A model generated the notes under the pieces. It was not told where the DNA came from, made no database searches, and worked only from the letters and a program-made list of their open reading frames with translations. The position numbers and the translations under genes are program-made. This document shows positions 1-8,867 of a stretch of 64,000 bases of DNA, piece by piece (position 1 is the stretch's first letter; each line of letters starts with the position of its first letter). The DNA is taken from the NCBI GenBank assembly GCA_947455195.1, contig CANGMI010000003.1:323620-387619 (forward strand), in the 5' to 3' direction. The DNA comes from Pseudomonadota bacterium. Its GTDB lineage: Bacteria; Pseudomonadota; Gammaproteobacteria; Burkholderiales; SG8-39.

Positions 1-1
1 G

Positions 2-520
2 GAAGTGGCGGCCGACAACGAGATGCATGATCCGGTCTTTCCGAACGGCTGCACCGTGTGCGAGTGCGAAATCGACCCCGATACCGGCGAGATGGTCATC
101 ACCCGCTACGCAGCCATCGATGATGTCGGACGCTGCATCAATCCGATGATCGTGCATGGCCAGACCCACGGTGGCATCGCACAAGGCGTGGGCCAGGCCG
201 TCGGCGAACACTTCGCCATCGACCGCGAGTCGGGCCAACCGGTGTGCGGCTCGCTGATGGACTACTGCCTGCCGCGCGCAGACACCCTGCCCTCGTTCGC
301 CACCCAGATCGTGGAAGTGCTTTCGCCCACCAACCCGCTTGGCATCAAGGCGGGGGGCGAAGGGGGCACGACACCGGCGCTTGCCGTCATCGTGAGTGCC
401 GTGCTCGACGCGCTGCGCCCGCTGGGCGTACAGACCATCGACATGCCGGTCACGCCACAGAAACTGTGGCGGGTCATTCACGAGGCGCGCGCTGGCGCAG
501 GCGCACGAGCAGCATCGTGA
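2..520 (+). CDS. Xanthine dehydrogenase-family Mo-binding large subunit, C-terminal part (5' truncated by window)
   Basis: The frame is open from the left edge, so only the last 172 residues are present. They match the end of a molybdopterin-binding large subunit: the GRCINPMIVHGQTHGGIAQG stretch that closes around the cofactor, then LGIKAGGEGG, which carries the family's catalytic glutamate. Such subunits hydroxylate aldehydes or N-heteroaromatics and need [2Fe-2S] and FAD partners; neither is visible downstream. The stop overlaps the proposed GTG start of the following Bug receptor. The family call is secure; the substrate is unknown. Confidence 0.9.
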   Translation, partial: EVAADNEMHDPVFPNGCTVCECEIDPDTGEMVITRYAAIDDVGRCINPMIVHGQTHGGIAQGVGQAVGEHFAIDRESGQPVCGSLMDYCLPRADTLPSFATQIVEVLSPTNPLGIKAGGEGGTTPALAVIVSAVLDALRPLGVQTIDMPVTPQKLWRVIHEARAGAGARAAS

Positions 521-1557
521 GGGACGGGCCGACCACGGCGTCCCCCTGCAGACCGACCCCATGCAGGGCTGCCCTCGGCACGATCACACACGCACTGACG
601 GCGCTCGTCCTGCTCGCCATCCCCGTCTTGCACGGGGCGCAGGCTGCCGACGCGGCCACGGGCTATCCGCGGGGCCCGGTTCGCTATGTCGTGCCGTTCC
701 CGGTCGGCGGTGGCGTGGACGTGGCAGGGCGCATCCTCGCCCAGCGCCTCTCGGAGCATTTCGGCAAGCCGTTCGTGGTCGAGAACCGTGGCGGTGCCAA
801 CGGCAGCATCGGCACCGAGGTGGTGGCCCATGCGCCCCCCGACGGCATGACGCTGCTCTTCACCGGGGCGGGTTTCGTGACCAACCCCAGTCTCTACGCG
901 AAGATTCCCTACGACCCGATTCGCGACTTCGCGCCGGTGTCGATGATGGCCTACGGGCCGAACGTGCTGGTGGTGAATCCGTCGCTGCCCGCACGGAACG
1001 TGCAGGAACTCATCGCACTCGCGCGGGCGAAGCCCGACCAGATCGGCTTTGCCGGTTCGGGCAGCGGCAGCACGCCGCATCTGGCCGGTGAGCTCATGAA
1101 CCAGCTCGCCGGCATCCGCATGGTGCATATCCCCTACCGCGGCACGGGGCCTGCCCTGGTGGCCATCCTGGGAGGCGAGACGCCGGTGATGTTTCTGCCT
1201 GCCATCAATGCCGGGCCCCATATCGCGAGCGGTCGACTGCGGGCGCTGGCCGTCACCAGCCGCGAGCGTCTGCAGAGCCTGCCCCAGGTGCCCACGGTGG
1301 CCGAGTCGGGCCTGCCCGGTTACGAGTCGGCGCAGTGGTACGGCGTACTGGCGCCGGCCGGCACCGACAGAGCCATTCTCGATACGCTGAACGCGGCCAT
1401 CGCACGCATCATGCACACGAGCGACATGCAGACCCGCATGCATGAAGACGGGCTGGTGCCGATCGGGGGTAGCCGCGAGCAGTTTGCCGCGCTCATCGCC
1501 AGCGACATCGCCAAATGGGCGAAGGTGATCAGGCTCTCGGGCGCGCGCGTCGACTGA
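517..1557 (+). CDS. Bug/TctC-family tripartite tricarboxylate transporter receptor
   Basis: Periplasmic solute receptor of about 346 residues. The hydrophobic leader (LTALVLLAIPVL, then AQAADA) is a signal peptide. The mature part opens with YPRGPVRYVVPFPVGGGVD, the typical first strand and ligand loop of Bug receptors, followed by VENRGGANGSIG and the MVHIPYRGTGPAL motif. I chose GTG at 517 because it overlaps the upstream TGA (GTGA) and leaves a leader of normal length; the frame is open further upstream but overlaps the hydroxylase gene. Ligands of this family are usually carboxylates or small aromatics. There is no TctA/TctB gene nearby, so it is an orphan receptor, probably serving the local catabolic cluster. 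Confidence 0.88.
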   Translation: MRDGPTTASPCRPTPCRAALGTITHALTALVLLAIPVLHGAQAADAATGYPRGPVRYVVPFPVGGGVDVAGRILAQRLSEHFGKPFVVENRGGANGSIGTEVVAHAPPDGMTLLFTGAGFVTNPSLYAKIPYDPIRDFAPVSMMAYGPNVLVVNPSLPARNVQELIALARAKPDQIGFAGSGSGSTPHLAGELMNQLAGIRMVHIPYRGTGPALVAILGGETPVMFLPAINAGPHIASGRLRALAVTSRERLQSLPQVPTVAESGLPGYESAQWYGVLAPAGTDRAILDTLNAAIARIMHTSDMQTRMHEDGLVPIGGSREQFAALIASDIAKWAKVIRLSGARVD

Positions 1558-1674
1558 TCGATTGCGACGAGCCCCGTATCGACCCGGTTCCGTTTCAGGC
1601 CAGACCGGGGTCCGACTCAGGCTAGACTCACGGCTTCGCAGTGCCTGTTGCTGCTCCCCCTGCTCGAGCCCCTC

Positions 1675-2265
1675 ATGACGCTCCTCATCCTCGGCCTCAT
1701 CCTGTTCCTGGGCAGTCACTCGATCCGCATCGTGGCCGAACCCTGGCGGCTGCGCACGATTGCGGCCATCGGCGCGAACCGCTGGAAGGCAGCACTCGGT
1801 GTCGTATCGCTGGTCGGCTTCACCCTCCTCGTCATGGGCTACGGTGAAGTACGCGGCACGACCGACATGCTGTGGATGCCGCCCACCGGAATGCGCCACC
1901 TCGCAGCCCTGCTCGTGCTGGTGGCCTTCATCCTCTTCGCGGCATCGGGCATACCCGGCAACGCGATCAAGGCGCGCCTGGGCCATCCGATGATCCTCGG
2001 CGTCAAGGTGTGGGCGCTCGCCCACCTCCTGGCCAACGGCAGCACCCTGCAGGTCGGTGTGTTTGGCTGCTTTCTGGTCTGGGCGGTGTTTTCGTTTCGG
2101 GCGGCACGACAGCGTGATCGCGCCGCGGCCGCTGCAGGAACCCTCATGACCAGCAGCAGCAACGCTCGCGCGACCGCTCTCGCGGTCATCGTCGGCATCA
2201 TCGGCTGGGCACTCTTTGCCTTCTGGCTGCACGGGCTGCTGATCGGCGTGCGGCCCCTGGGCTGA
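1675..2265 (+). CDS. NnrU-family integral membrane protein
   Basis: A 196-residue protein with about five or six hydrophobic segments, the last being IVGIIGWALFAFWLHGLLI at the C-terminus. The central HPMILGVKVWALAHLLANG stretch is the recognisable NnrU signature with conserved histidines. NnrU was named from denitrification clusters, where its molecular role is undefined; no nitrite or nitric oxide reductase gene is seen here. The ATG at 1675 gives a standard N-terminus beginning with a membrane segment; a TTG 27 bases upstream in frame is an alternative. About 120 bases separate it from the preceding receptor gene. Confidence 0.85.
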   Translation: MTLLILGLILFLGSHSIRIVAEPWRLRTIAAIGANRWKAALGVVSLVGFTLLVMGYGEVRGTTDMLWMPPTGMRHLAALLVLVAFILFAASGIPGNAIKARLGHPMILGVKVWALAHLLANGSTLQVGVFGCFLVWAVFSFRAARQRDRAAAAAGTLMTSSSNARATALAVIVGIIGWALFAFWLHGLLIGVRPLG

Positions 2266-2328
2266 CCCTGGGCAAGGCAGCACGCGGCGCCGGGCGGGAG
2301 CCCGGCCGGCTTTCAGCGGAGACGGACG

Positions 2329-3501
2329 ATGCTCGAATACTTCGACGGCAACTACACCTGGAACATGGCGGTGAACCTCGCCTTCGCGATGGGGGCGAGC
2401 CCGGGCGACCTGGATGACGCCTGCCGCAGCCTGCGGCCGGTGGCTCGCAACCGCGACGATGCCGCCGCCGAGCAGTGGTTTCACGCCTGGTGCGCGGTGG
2501 GTGATCGACTGCTGCGCATGGCGCGCAGTGCCGAAGCGGCCGGGCATCGGGCCACGGCGGCCAACCGCTACCGACGCGCAACGATCCAGTTCGTGCAGGC
2601 CGAGCGCATGCAATCGGCTCACTTTGCCGGACGCGCCGGTGCCTACGCGCAGATGCTCGAATGCTTCGCGAAATTCATCGAACTCGGCAACGAGCCCTGC
2701 CAGCGGGTCGAGGTGCCCTACGAGGGTACGACACTGCCTGCGCTGCTCGTGCCGCCGCGACGTGCAGCCGGGCAGGGTACGCCGGCGCCCTGCATGATCC
2801 ACTTCGACGGGCTCGACGTGACGAAGGAAATCCTCTACCTCATGGGCATGCCCGGGGCACTGGCCGAGCGCGGTGTGGGCTGCCTCGTGGTCGACAACCC
2901 CGGCGTGGGCGAGTCCTTGCGCCTGCGCGGCCTGCACAACGGGCCTGAGGCCGAACGACCGGCGCGTGCCGCCTTCGATTTCCTGGCCGCACGACCCGAC
3001 ATCGATGAACGCCGCATCGGCATCATGGCGCTTTCGCTCGGGGGCTACCATGCGCCGCGTGCGGTCGCCTTCGAACCGCGTCTGGCCTGCGCGGTGGCCT
3101 GGGGTGCGCAATATGACTGGGGCGTGATCCAGCGCGGCCGCGCCAGTGATCCGGCCAGCAGTCTGCCCGTGCCGCACTACTGGGACCATGTGGGCTGGGT
3201 CTTCGGTGCAACGGGCATGGACGAGATCATGCGCGCCTCCTCGCAGATCTCGCTGGTGGGCATCCTCGACCGGATCCGCTGCCCGATCCTCGTCGCCCAC
3301 GGCGAGAATGACCGACAGATTCCATTGTCTGCGGCCGAACGCGTCATTGCCGAGTGCGTGAACAGCCCGCGCCGCGACCTGATCGTGCAGCGCCTGGCCG
3401 ACGGCGGTGCCGAGCACTGCAGCATCGACAACGTGCCGCTCATCTGCGAGACCATCGGTGACTGGGTGGCCGATGTGCTGGGCACAACCGACAAGGCATG
3501 A
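2329..3501 (+). CDS. Alpha/beta hydrolase with helical N-terminal cap
   Basis: A 390-residue hydrolase. Residues 1-120 are helical and probably form a cap. The alpha/beta fold starts near residue 125. The nucleophile elbow ALSLGG places Ser236; HGEND supplies Asp328 and GGAEH supplies His363, completing a triad. Size and layout resemble 2,6-dihydropseudooxynicotine hydrolase-like C-C bond hydrolases and FrsA/DUF1100-type esterases; sequence alone does not separate these. Its stop overlaps the next start (ATGA), so it is probably co-translated with the racemase-like gene. A ring-fission or side-chain cleavage role is inferred from context. Confidence 0.82.
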   Translation: MLEYFDGNYTWNMAVNLAFAMGASPGDLDDACRSLRPVARNRDDAAAEQWFHAWCAVGDRLLRMARSAEAAGHRATAANRYRRATIQFVQAERMQSAHFAGRAGAYAQMLECFAKFIELGNEPCQRVEVPYEGTTLPALLVPPRRAAGQGTPAPCMIHFDGLDVTKEILYLMGMPGALAERGVGCLVVDNPGVGESLRLRGLHNGPEAERPARAAFDFLAARPDIDERRIGIMALSLGGYHAPRAVAFEPRLACAVAWGAQYDWGVIQRGRASDPASSLPVPHYWDHVGWVFGATGMDEIMRASSQISLVGILDRIRCPILVAHGENDRQIPLSAAERVIAECVNSPRRDLIVQRLADGGAEHCSIDNVPLICETIGDWVADVLGTTDKA

Positions 3502-4298
3502 GCATGCCAGGCCCCCGCATCGCACTGATCCACGCGACGGCACTGGCCATCGACCCGGTGGTCACGGCCTTCAGGACACTCTGGCCGGCGGCAACGCTGA
3601 TGAACCTGCTCGACGACAGTCTTTCGGTGGACAGGGCCGCAGCCGGCACGCTCACCGATGCGATGGTGCGTCGCTTCATCGAACTGGCACGCTACGCGAA
3701 AGCCAGCGGCGCCCAGGGCATTCTCTTCACCTGCTCGGCCTTCGGCCCAGCCATCGAAGCGGCGGGCGATGCCGTGGGCATCCCGACGCTCAAACCCAAC
3801 GAAGCCATGTTCAGCGAGGCGCTCGCCCGCGCAAGCCTCGTCGCCGGGCGCGCGTTCCCGGCCGGAGGCAGTCTTGCGGCGCGGGGCGACCTCGTGCCGC
3901 GCGACACCGCACGAGCGGCACGCATCGGACTGGTCGCGACCTTTCGCGCGTCCATCGACTCGATGTCGACCGAACTCGAAGCGATGGCCACCGCGCAAGG
4001 CGTCGACATCGAGATCGTGCCCGCCTTCGTGCCGGATGCCATGGATGCCCTCGCCCGCGGTGACGCGGCGACGCACCACCAGGCCGTTGCGGCCAGCGTG
4101 CAGGCGCTTGCGCACTGTGACGTCATCACCCTCGCGCAGTTCTCGATGGCTGCGGCGCAAGGGCTCGCGCAGGCCACGCTCGCACGTACCGCTCCGAACG
4201 CGCCGGGCGTCGCATCGCCCTTCATTCCCCCGGTGCTGGCAAGCCCAGCCTGCGCCGTCACCGCCCTGAAGGAAGTCCTCGATCGTGTCGCAGCCTGA
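3498..4298 (+). CDS. Asp/Glu racemase-superfamily protein with a single catalytic Cys
   Basis: A 266-residue protein of the Asp/Glu/hydantoin racemase fold (two Rossmann-like halves). The N-terminal half has the conserved ILFTCSAFGP motif with Cys79. The second half has LAQFSMA where true racemases carry the second cysteine, so two-base racemisation is unlikely. One-cysteine relatives include arylmalonate decarboxylase- and maleate isomerase-like enzymes, but the substrate cannot be read from sequence. It overlaps the hydrolase stop by four bases and the dehydrogenase start by fourteen, so the three genes form one translational unit. Confidence 0.78.
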   Translation: MSMPGPRIALIHATALAIDPVVTAFRTLWPAATLMNLLDDSLSVDRAAAGTLTDAMVRRFIELARYAKASGAQGILFTCSAFGPAIEAAGDAVGIPTLKPNEAMFSEALARASLVAGRAFPAGGSLAARGDLVPRDTARAARIGLVATFRASIDSMSTELEAMATAQGVDIEIVPAFVPDAMDALARGDAATHHQAVAASVQALAHCDVITLAQFSMAAAQGLAQATLARTAPNAPGVASPFIPPVLASPACAVTALKEVLDRVAA

Positions 4299-5355
4299 AC
4301 AACGCTTCTCCGTCGCGCAACTGCAGCGCTTCATCGCAAATACACTCGCCCACCTGGGCATGCCCGAAGCCGATGCCCGGACCGTGGGCGGGCTCATGGC
4401 CGAGGCCGACCTGCAAGGGTCCGACGGGCATGGGGTGATCCGCCTCCCCAACTATGCGAAGCGCATCCGCCAGGGCGGCATGAACCTCACGCCCGATATC
4501 CGCATCATCGAGGAACGCCCCGGTACGGCGCTCATCGATGGCGACAACGGCATGGGCCATCTGGTGATGAAGCGAGCAGCCGAAATCGCCATCGAGAAAG
4601 CGCGCACCACCGGCATCGCCTGGGTCGGATCGCGTCTGTCGAACCATGCCGGGCCCGCATCGCTCTACGCACGCATGCCGCTCGCCCACGACATGATCGG
4701 CCTGTACTTCGCCGTCGGCAACGCCAACCACCTGCCGGCCTGGGGCGGGCTGTCGATGCTGCTCTCCACGAACCCGATCGCGGCCGCAGTACCGGCGGGC
4801 GAAGAGCCCCCGATCGTGCTCGACATGGCCACCACGGTGGCCGCCTACGGCAAGGTAAAGACCAAGGCTCAGCGCGGCGAGATGATGCCCGAGGGATGGA
4901 TGGTCGACCGCACCGGCAAGCCGCTCCTCGACCCCAACCGCGCCGACGAAGGCTTCCTGCTGCCGATCGGCGGGTACAAGGGATATGGCCTCTCGCTCAT
5001 CGTCGGGCTTCTGGCCGGCACGCTCAATGGGGCGGCCATGGGCCGTGACGTGATCGACTTCAATCGCGACTTCCAGACCACCACCAACACCGGTCAGGCC
5101 ATTGCCGCCATCGACCTGGCGGCGTTCGGTGACGTGGCCACGCTGAAGGCCCAGGTCGACCGGGTGGTGCGTGACCTGCGCGCAAGCGAACGCATGCCCG
5201 GTGTCGATCGGGTGTGGCTGCCGGGTGAGCAAAGCCACGAGCGGCGCGAGGCCAACCTGCGCGATGGCATCGCACTGCCACGAGCCCTGCTTGCCAGCCT
5301 CGACGCCTTTGCCCGCGAGATCGGCGTGACTCCGCTCGAAGGGACTCAGGCTTGA
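4285..5355 (+). CDS. Ldh-family (malate/L-lactate/sulfolactate type) NAD(P)-dependent oxidoreductase
   Basis: A 356-residue member of the malate/L-lactate dehydrogenase type-2 family, which is not a Rossmann fold and reduces 2-oxo acids or cyclic imines. Family landmarks are SDGHGVIRLPNY near residues 46-56 with the catalytic histidine, WGG followed by STNPIAAAVPAG, IVLDMATT and GGYKGYGLSLIVGLL. The start is GTG, overlapping the preceding gene by 14 bases. Members act on malate, sulfolactate, ureidoglycolate or piperideine-2-carboxylate; here it probably handles a 2-hydroxy/2-oxo acid made by the two upstream enzymes (inference). Confidence 0.88.
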   Translation: MSQPEQRFSVAQLQRFIANTLAHLGMPEADARTVGGLMAEADLQGSDGHGVIRLPNYAKRIRQGGMNLTPDIRIIEERPGTALIDGDNGMGHLVMKRAAEIAIEKARTTGIAWVGSRLSNHAGPASLYARMPLAHDMIGLYFAVGNANHLPAWGGLSMLLSTNPIAAAVPAGEEPPIVLDMATTVAAYGKVKTKAQRGEMMPEGWMVDRTGKPLLDPNRADEGFLLPIGGYKGYGLSLIVGLLAGTLNGAAMGRDVIDFNRDFQTTTNTGQAIAAIDLAAFGDVATLKAQVDRVVRDLRASERMPGVDRVWLPGEQSHERREANLRDGIALPRALLASLDAFAREIGVTPLEGTQA

Positions 5356-6374
5356 GTACGCACGCACCAACCGCGGCGAGGACCCCGGCAGCCACGGTGC
5401 TGGCGCGCGCGTCCGGTACGGCGTGTGCAGCGCTCCTCGCGCTGGGCTTTTCGGCCGGTGCATTGGCGCAGGGGACAGCGGGCGCATGGCCCGCAAAGCC
5501 GGTGCGCGTGGTGGTGCCCCTGGCTGCCGGCAGTGCAGTCGACAATGCCGCGCGCATCCTGCTGCAAAAGGTGGGTGACTCGCTCGGACAGACCTTCACG
5601 ATCGAGAACCAGCCCGGGGCCTCGGGACTCATTGGTGCCGAGCGCGTAGCGCGAGCCGCACCCGATGGCCATGTGCTGGGCGGTTTCAACGACAGCATCA
5701 TGACGATGCTGCCCCACATGGAGCCCAAGCCCAGCTGGGACATCCTGCGCGACTTCACCCCGATCACCCTGGCCGCCACCATTGATTGGGGGCTTGTGGT
5801 GGGTACGCAGGCTCGCGTGAACACGGTGGGCGATCTCATTGCACGGGCCAAGGCCGCACCCGGTGAGATCGATTACGGCACGGGTGGCAACGGCAGCCCG
5901 CAGCATATCGGCATGGCGCTTCTTGCCACCCGCGCCGGCATCACCCTCACGCATGTGCCCTACAAGGGGGCGTCACAAGCTGCTGTCGGGGTGGCCGGGG
6001 GCGAAGTCACCGCTGCGCTCCAGGGTATCGCCACGGTGTACTCGCTCGTGCGTGCCGGGAAGCTGCGACTGATCGGCGTGGCAACACGAACGCGACTCGC
6101 GGCCTTCCCCGACACGCCGACCCTGGCCGAGTCGGGCCTGCCCGGTTTCGAGTTCAATTCGTGGTTCACGCTGATGGGCCCGCACGGCCTGCCTCGGTCG
6201 ATCGTGACCACCTTGCGCAACGAAGTGGTGCGAGCGCTGGCCGACCCCACCGTGCGCGAAAAACTGGTGGCACAGGGTCTCACACCGCAGGGCAGCACCC
6301 CGGAAGAGCTCGCTCAGGCCACGCAAGCGCAGCTGGTCCGCTATGGCGAACTGATGCGCCAGATGGGGCTCTGA
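5352..6374 (+). CDS. Bug/TctC-family periplasmic receptor
   Basis: A 340-residue receptor. The TTG start overlaps the upstream TGA (TTGA). A long leader (ACAALLALGFSAGALAQ) precedes AWPAKPVRVVVPLAAGSAVD, the usual first strand and ligand loop, then IENQPGASGLIGAERVA and LTHVPYKGASQA. It ends the first plus-strand cluster and probably delivers that cluster's substrate to a TctAB pair encoded elsewhere. The stop is followed by a hairpin candidate shared with the convergent ABC operon. Confidence 0.88.
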   Translation: MSTHAPTAARTPAATVLARASGTACAALLALGFSAGALAQGTAGAWPAKPVRVVVPLAAGSAVDNAARILLQKVGDSLGQTFTIENQPGASGLIGAERVARAAPDGHVLGGFNDSIMTMLPHMEPKPSWDILRDFTPITLAATIDWGLVVGTQARVNTVGDLIARAKAAPGEIDYGTGGNGSPQHIGMALLATRAGITLTHVPYKGASQAAVGVAGGEVTAALQGIATVYSLVRAGKLRLIGVATRTRLAAFPDTPTLAESGLPGFEFNSWFTLMGPHGLPRSIVTTLRNEVVRALADPTVREKLVAQGLTPQGSTPEELAQATQAQLVRYGELMRQMGL

Positions 6375-6377
6375 GGC

Positions 6378-6403
6378 TGGCCGATACCCGCTGGCACCGG
6401 CCA
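6378..6403. terminator. Hairpin between convergent genes, terminator candidate
   Basis: TGGCCG (6378-6383) and CGGCCA (6398-6403) are perfect inverted arms around a 14-base loop, just after the Bug stop and before the 3' end of the minus-strand ABC operon. There is no T-run, so a Rho-independent terminator is not proven. Confidence 0.3.
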
Positions 6404-6474
6404 TCATTGACGCCAGGAATCATCGAACACAGGAAGCGTCCAGGCAAGGACGTGCCTCGCCCTCATCGACGCTG

Positions 6475-7365
6475 TCAGGCAGTTTCGCCCCCGCGTGCCT
6501 GCTGGCGCAGCGCCGCGTGCGGGATCGCCAGGCGCTCGGCCAGCTCAACCAGCAGGTAGAGCGCCACACCCACGACGGTGAGTGCAATCACCCCGGCAAA
6601 GAGCAGCGGCGTATCCATGCTGCCGTTGGCGGTCAGGAGCACGTATCCCAGCCCCTCCTCGCCACCGACGAATTCACCCACCACCGCACCCACCACCGCG
6701 AGCGTGATGGCGATCTTCATGCCCCCGAAAACGGTGGGCAAGGCACTGGGCAGGCGAATCTTGAAGAAGGTGTCGAGTGCCGACAGCCCCATGGAGCGCG
6801 CGAGCAGGATCTTCTCGCGCTCGATCGATTCGAGACCTACTGCAGTGTTGATCACGATGGGAAAGAACGCGATCAGAAACGCGATGAGCACCTTGGGCAG
6901 CAGACCAAATCCGAACCACACCACGAAGAGCGGCGCGACTGCCACCTTGGGCACGGCCTGCGAGGACACGAGCAGCGGATACACCGAACGGGAAAACGCG
7001 GGCCACAGGAAGATCGCCATCGCAAGCGGTACACCGATCAGGACGCTCAGCCCGAACCCGAGCAGGATCTCGACCAGCGTGGCCCAGCCATGATGGAGCA
7101 CCATCGACCAGTGCGCGATGAGCGACTGCGCGATCAGCGTGGGGGGTGGCAGGATGAAGGGGGGCACACCGGCAGCGCGCGTCCCGTACTCCCACAGCAG
7201 AACGATGAGAACCACCACCAGGATGGGGTACCCCAGAGCGGCCCGACGGGCACGCGCCGTGCGCTGCCGCAGGCTCTCCTGCACCCGCGCCTCGACCGCT
7301 GCCAGTGCGGTCTCCTGACCGTCGCCGGCCGCCTCGCCCGGTGACCGGGCATTCACGGTACTCAT
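6475..7365 (-). CDS. ABC transporter permease (SsuC/TauC family)
   Basis: A 296-residue inner-membrane permease with about six membrane segments. The cytoplasmic loop near the middle reads NTAVGLESIEREKILLARSM followed by KIRLPSALPTVFGGMKIAI, the EAA-type coupling motif of nitrate/sulfonate/taurine-family permeases. Its ATG overlaps the ATPase stop (ATGA on the minus strand), so the two are translationally coupled. It is the last gene of the operon running from 13355 to 6475 and works with the receptor at 8868-9944. Confidence 0.92.
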   Translation of the reverse strand: MSTVNARSPGEAAGDGQETALAAVEARVQESLRQRTARARRAALGYPILVVVLIVLLWEYGTRAAGVPPFILPPPTLIAQSLIAHWSMVLHHGWATLVEILLGFGLSVLIGVPLAMAIFLWPAFSRSVYPLLVSSQAVPKVAVAPLFVVWFGFGLLPKVLIAFLIAFFPIVINTAVGLESIEREKILLARSMGLSALDTFFKIRLPSALPTVFGGMKIAITLAVVGAVVGEFVGGEEGLGYVLLTANGSMDTPLLFAGVIALTVVGVALYLLVELAERLAIPHAALRQQARGGETA

Positions 7366-8201
7366 CGGGACAACCCCGCTGCGCGTTCGCGCAACACACC
7401 CTGCTCGAGAAAGAAATCGGTGATCTCGCGACTCACCGCGTGAAACACCGCGCTGTCACGCATGGCGAGCGTGCGCGGGCGCGGCAGGTCAACCCCAATT
7501 TCGCGGGCGATACGACCGGGCCGCGGCGTCATCACGATGATGCGATCGGAGAGGAACACCGCTTCGGCAATGCTGTGGGTGACAAAGAGCACCGTCATGC
7601 GCTCGGTTTGCCAGAGCTCCTGCAAGTCGAGCACCAGCTGGTCACGGGTGAGCGCATCGAGCGCACCGAAGGGCTCGTCCATCAGGAGTTGTGGCGGTGT
7701 ATGCACGAGGGCACGACAGATCGATACCCGCTGGCGCATGCCACCGGAGAGCTCATGCGGGTACTTGTGCTCGAAGCCCGCCAGACCCACCGCCGTCAGC
7801 AACGAGCGCGCTCGCCGCTCGGCGTCAGCCGCGGGCAGCCGACGCGCTTCGGCCTGCAACATCACGTTCTCGAGCGCAGTACGCCACTCGAGAAGCACCG
7901 GGCTCTGAAACACGATGCCCAGATCGGTCTGCGGTCGATCGACCACACGCCCCGCCACCCGTACGGTGCCGGCCGAGGCGGGAAGGAGCCCCGCTGCAAT
8001 CATCATGAGGGTGCTCTTGCCGCAACCGCTCGGGCCGACAATCGAGATGAATTCACCGCGACGGGCCTGCATCGACACCCGATCGAGCGCGCGTACCGCA
8101 CTGCCGACACCGGCATACACCTGCGTGACACGGTCGATGTCGATGAGAACATCGTCGGGTGACTGCGCGGGCGCTGCCGGCAAGATCGCGTCGTGCTGCA
8201 T
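7362..8201 (-). CDS. ABC transporter ATP-binding protein (SsuB/TauB family)
   Basis: A 279-residue ATPase. Walker A is GPSGCGKSTL, the signature is LSGGMRQRVS and Walker B is LLMDEPFGALD, followed by the switch histidine in VTHSIAEA. The open frame extends upstream, but ATG at 8201 is preferred: it shares one base with the stop of the amidase gene (TGATG) and gives a normal N-terminus before the first strand. It energises uptake with the coupled permease. The substrate class (sulfonate, nitrate, aromatic acid or heterocycle) is not determined. Confidence 0.93.
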   Translation of the reverse strand: MQHDAILPAAPAQSPDDVLIDIDRVTQVYAGVGSAVRALDRVSMQARRGEFISIVGPSGCGKSTLMMIAAGLLPASAGTVRVAGRVVDRPQTDLGIVFQSPVLLEWRTALENVMLQAEARRLPAADAERRARSLLTAVGLAGFEHKYPHELSGGMRQRVSICRALVHTPPQLLMDEPFGALDALTRDQLVLDLQELWQTERMTVLFVTHSIAEAVFLSDRIIVMTPRPGRIAREIGVDLPRPRTLAMRDSAVFHAVSREITDFFLEQGVLRERAAGLSR

Positions 8202-8830
8202 CAGGCGGTCCAGGTGGCCATGACGGCCTCGGCGGTCGTCACCAGCCCGTAGTCGCGCGAAAAGCGGGGCAGAACGCCCTCGTGGTCGCTGCGGCTCGCA
8301 GCCGCGCAGCAATCGGCCACCAGCGTCACGTACCAGTCGGAAAAGTAGGCATCGCGCGCCGTCGATTCGACACAGGTATCGGTCGCCACACCCGTGAGAA
8401 GCAGGCTCCGGATACCACGCTCGCGCAGCAAGGTGGGCAGCGCCGGATCGGTCATCGCGCTGTAGCGATGCTTGATGATGACGACATCACCGGCCTGCGG
8501 ACGCACCCGGTAGAAGTCGGCGCCCCACGACCCGGTGAGACAGCGCGGCAGGGTCGACCCGGTACGCGCGTTGCGCTCGCGCATGGCGGGTGAGAGATCG
8601 GGCGGGTCGTAGATGGCCTGCACGAACACCACCAGGACACCGGCCGCACGCGCGGCCTCGATGAGCCGCTCGAGCGGTGGCACCGACTGCTGGATGAACC
8701 CGACATCGGCACCGATGCGGGCAAAGAAGCCGCCATCGGCGACGAAATCGTTCTGCACGTCGATGACAACGAGCGCGGCAGTGCCGGGAGCCGCCTTGAG
8801 AACCAGCGTGTCGAGCAGAGGAGCAGTCAT
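8201..8830 (-). CDS. Isochorismatase-family cysteine amidohydrolase
   Basis: A 209-residue cysteine hydrolase. The triad is visible: Asp24 in VVIDVQNDF, Lys120 in IIKHRYSAM and Cys153 in GVATDTCVEST. A cis-peptide-type GVAT motif precedes the nucleophile. Relatives hydrolyse amide or ureide bonds (maleamate, N-carbamoylsarcosine, ureidoacrylate, nicotinamide). Lying in an operon with a Mo-hydroxylase and an acetamidase/formamidase, it more likely releases ammonia from a ring-opened N-heterocycle than acts on isochorismate; that is inference. Confidence 0.88.
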   Translation of the reverse strand: MTAPLLDTLVLKAAPGTAALVVIDVQNDFVADGGFFARIGADVGFIQQSVPPLERLIEAARAAGVLVVFVQAIYDPPDLSPAMRERNARTGSTLPRCLTGSWGADFYRVRPQAGDVVIIKHRYSAMTDPALPTLLRERGIRSLLLTGVATDTCVESTARDAYFSDWYVTLVADCCAAASRSDHEGVLPRFSRDYGLVTTAEAVMATWTA

Positions 8831-8867
8831 GCGGGCAACCGGTGAGCGCGCTGTGCGATGGACGGGA

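Noticed and set aside
478-3543. A very long minus-strand open frame opposite the first gene cluster
   Set aside because: It is antisense to several well-supported genes, its translation is low-complexity Arg/Ala/His/Gly-rich and shows no domain; typical of very GC-rich DNA.
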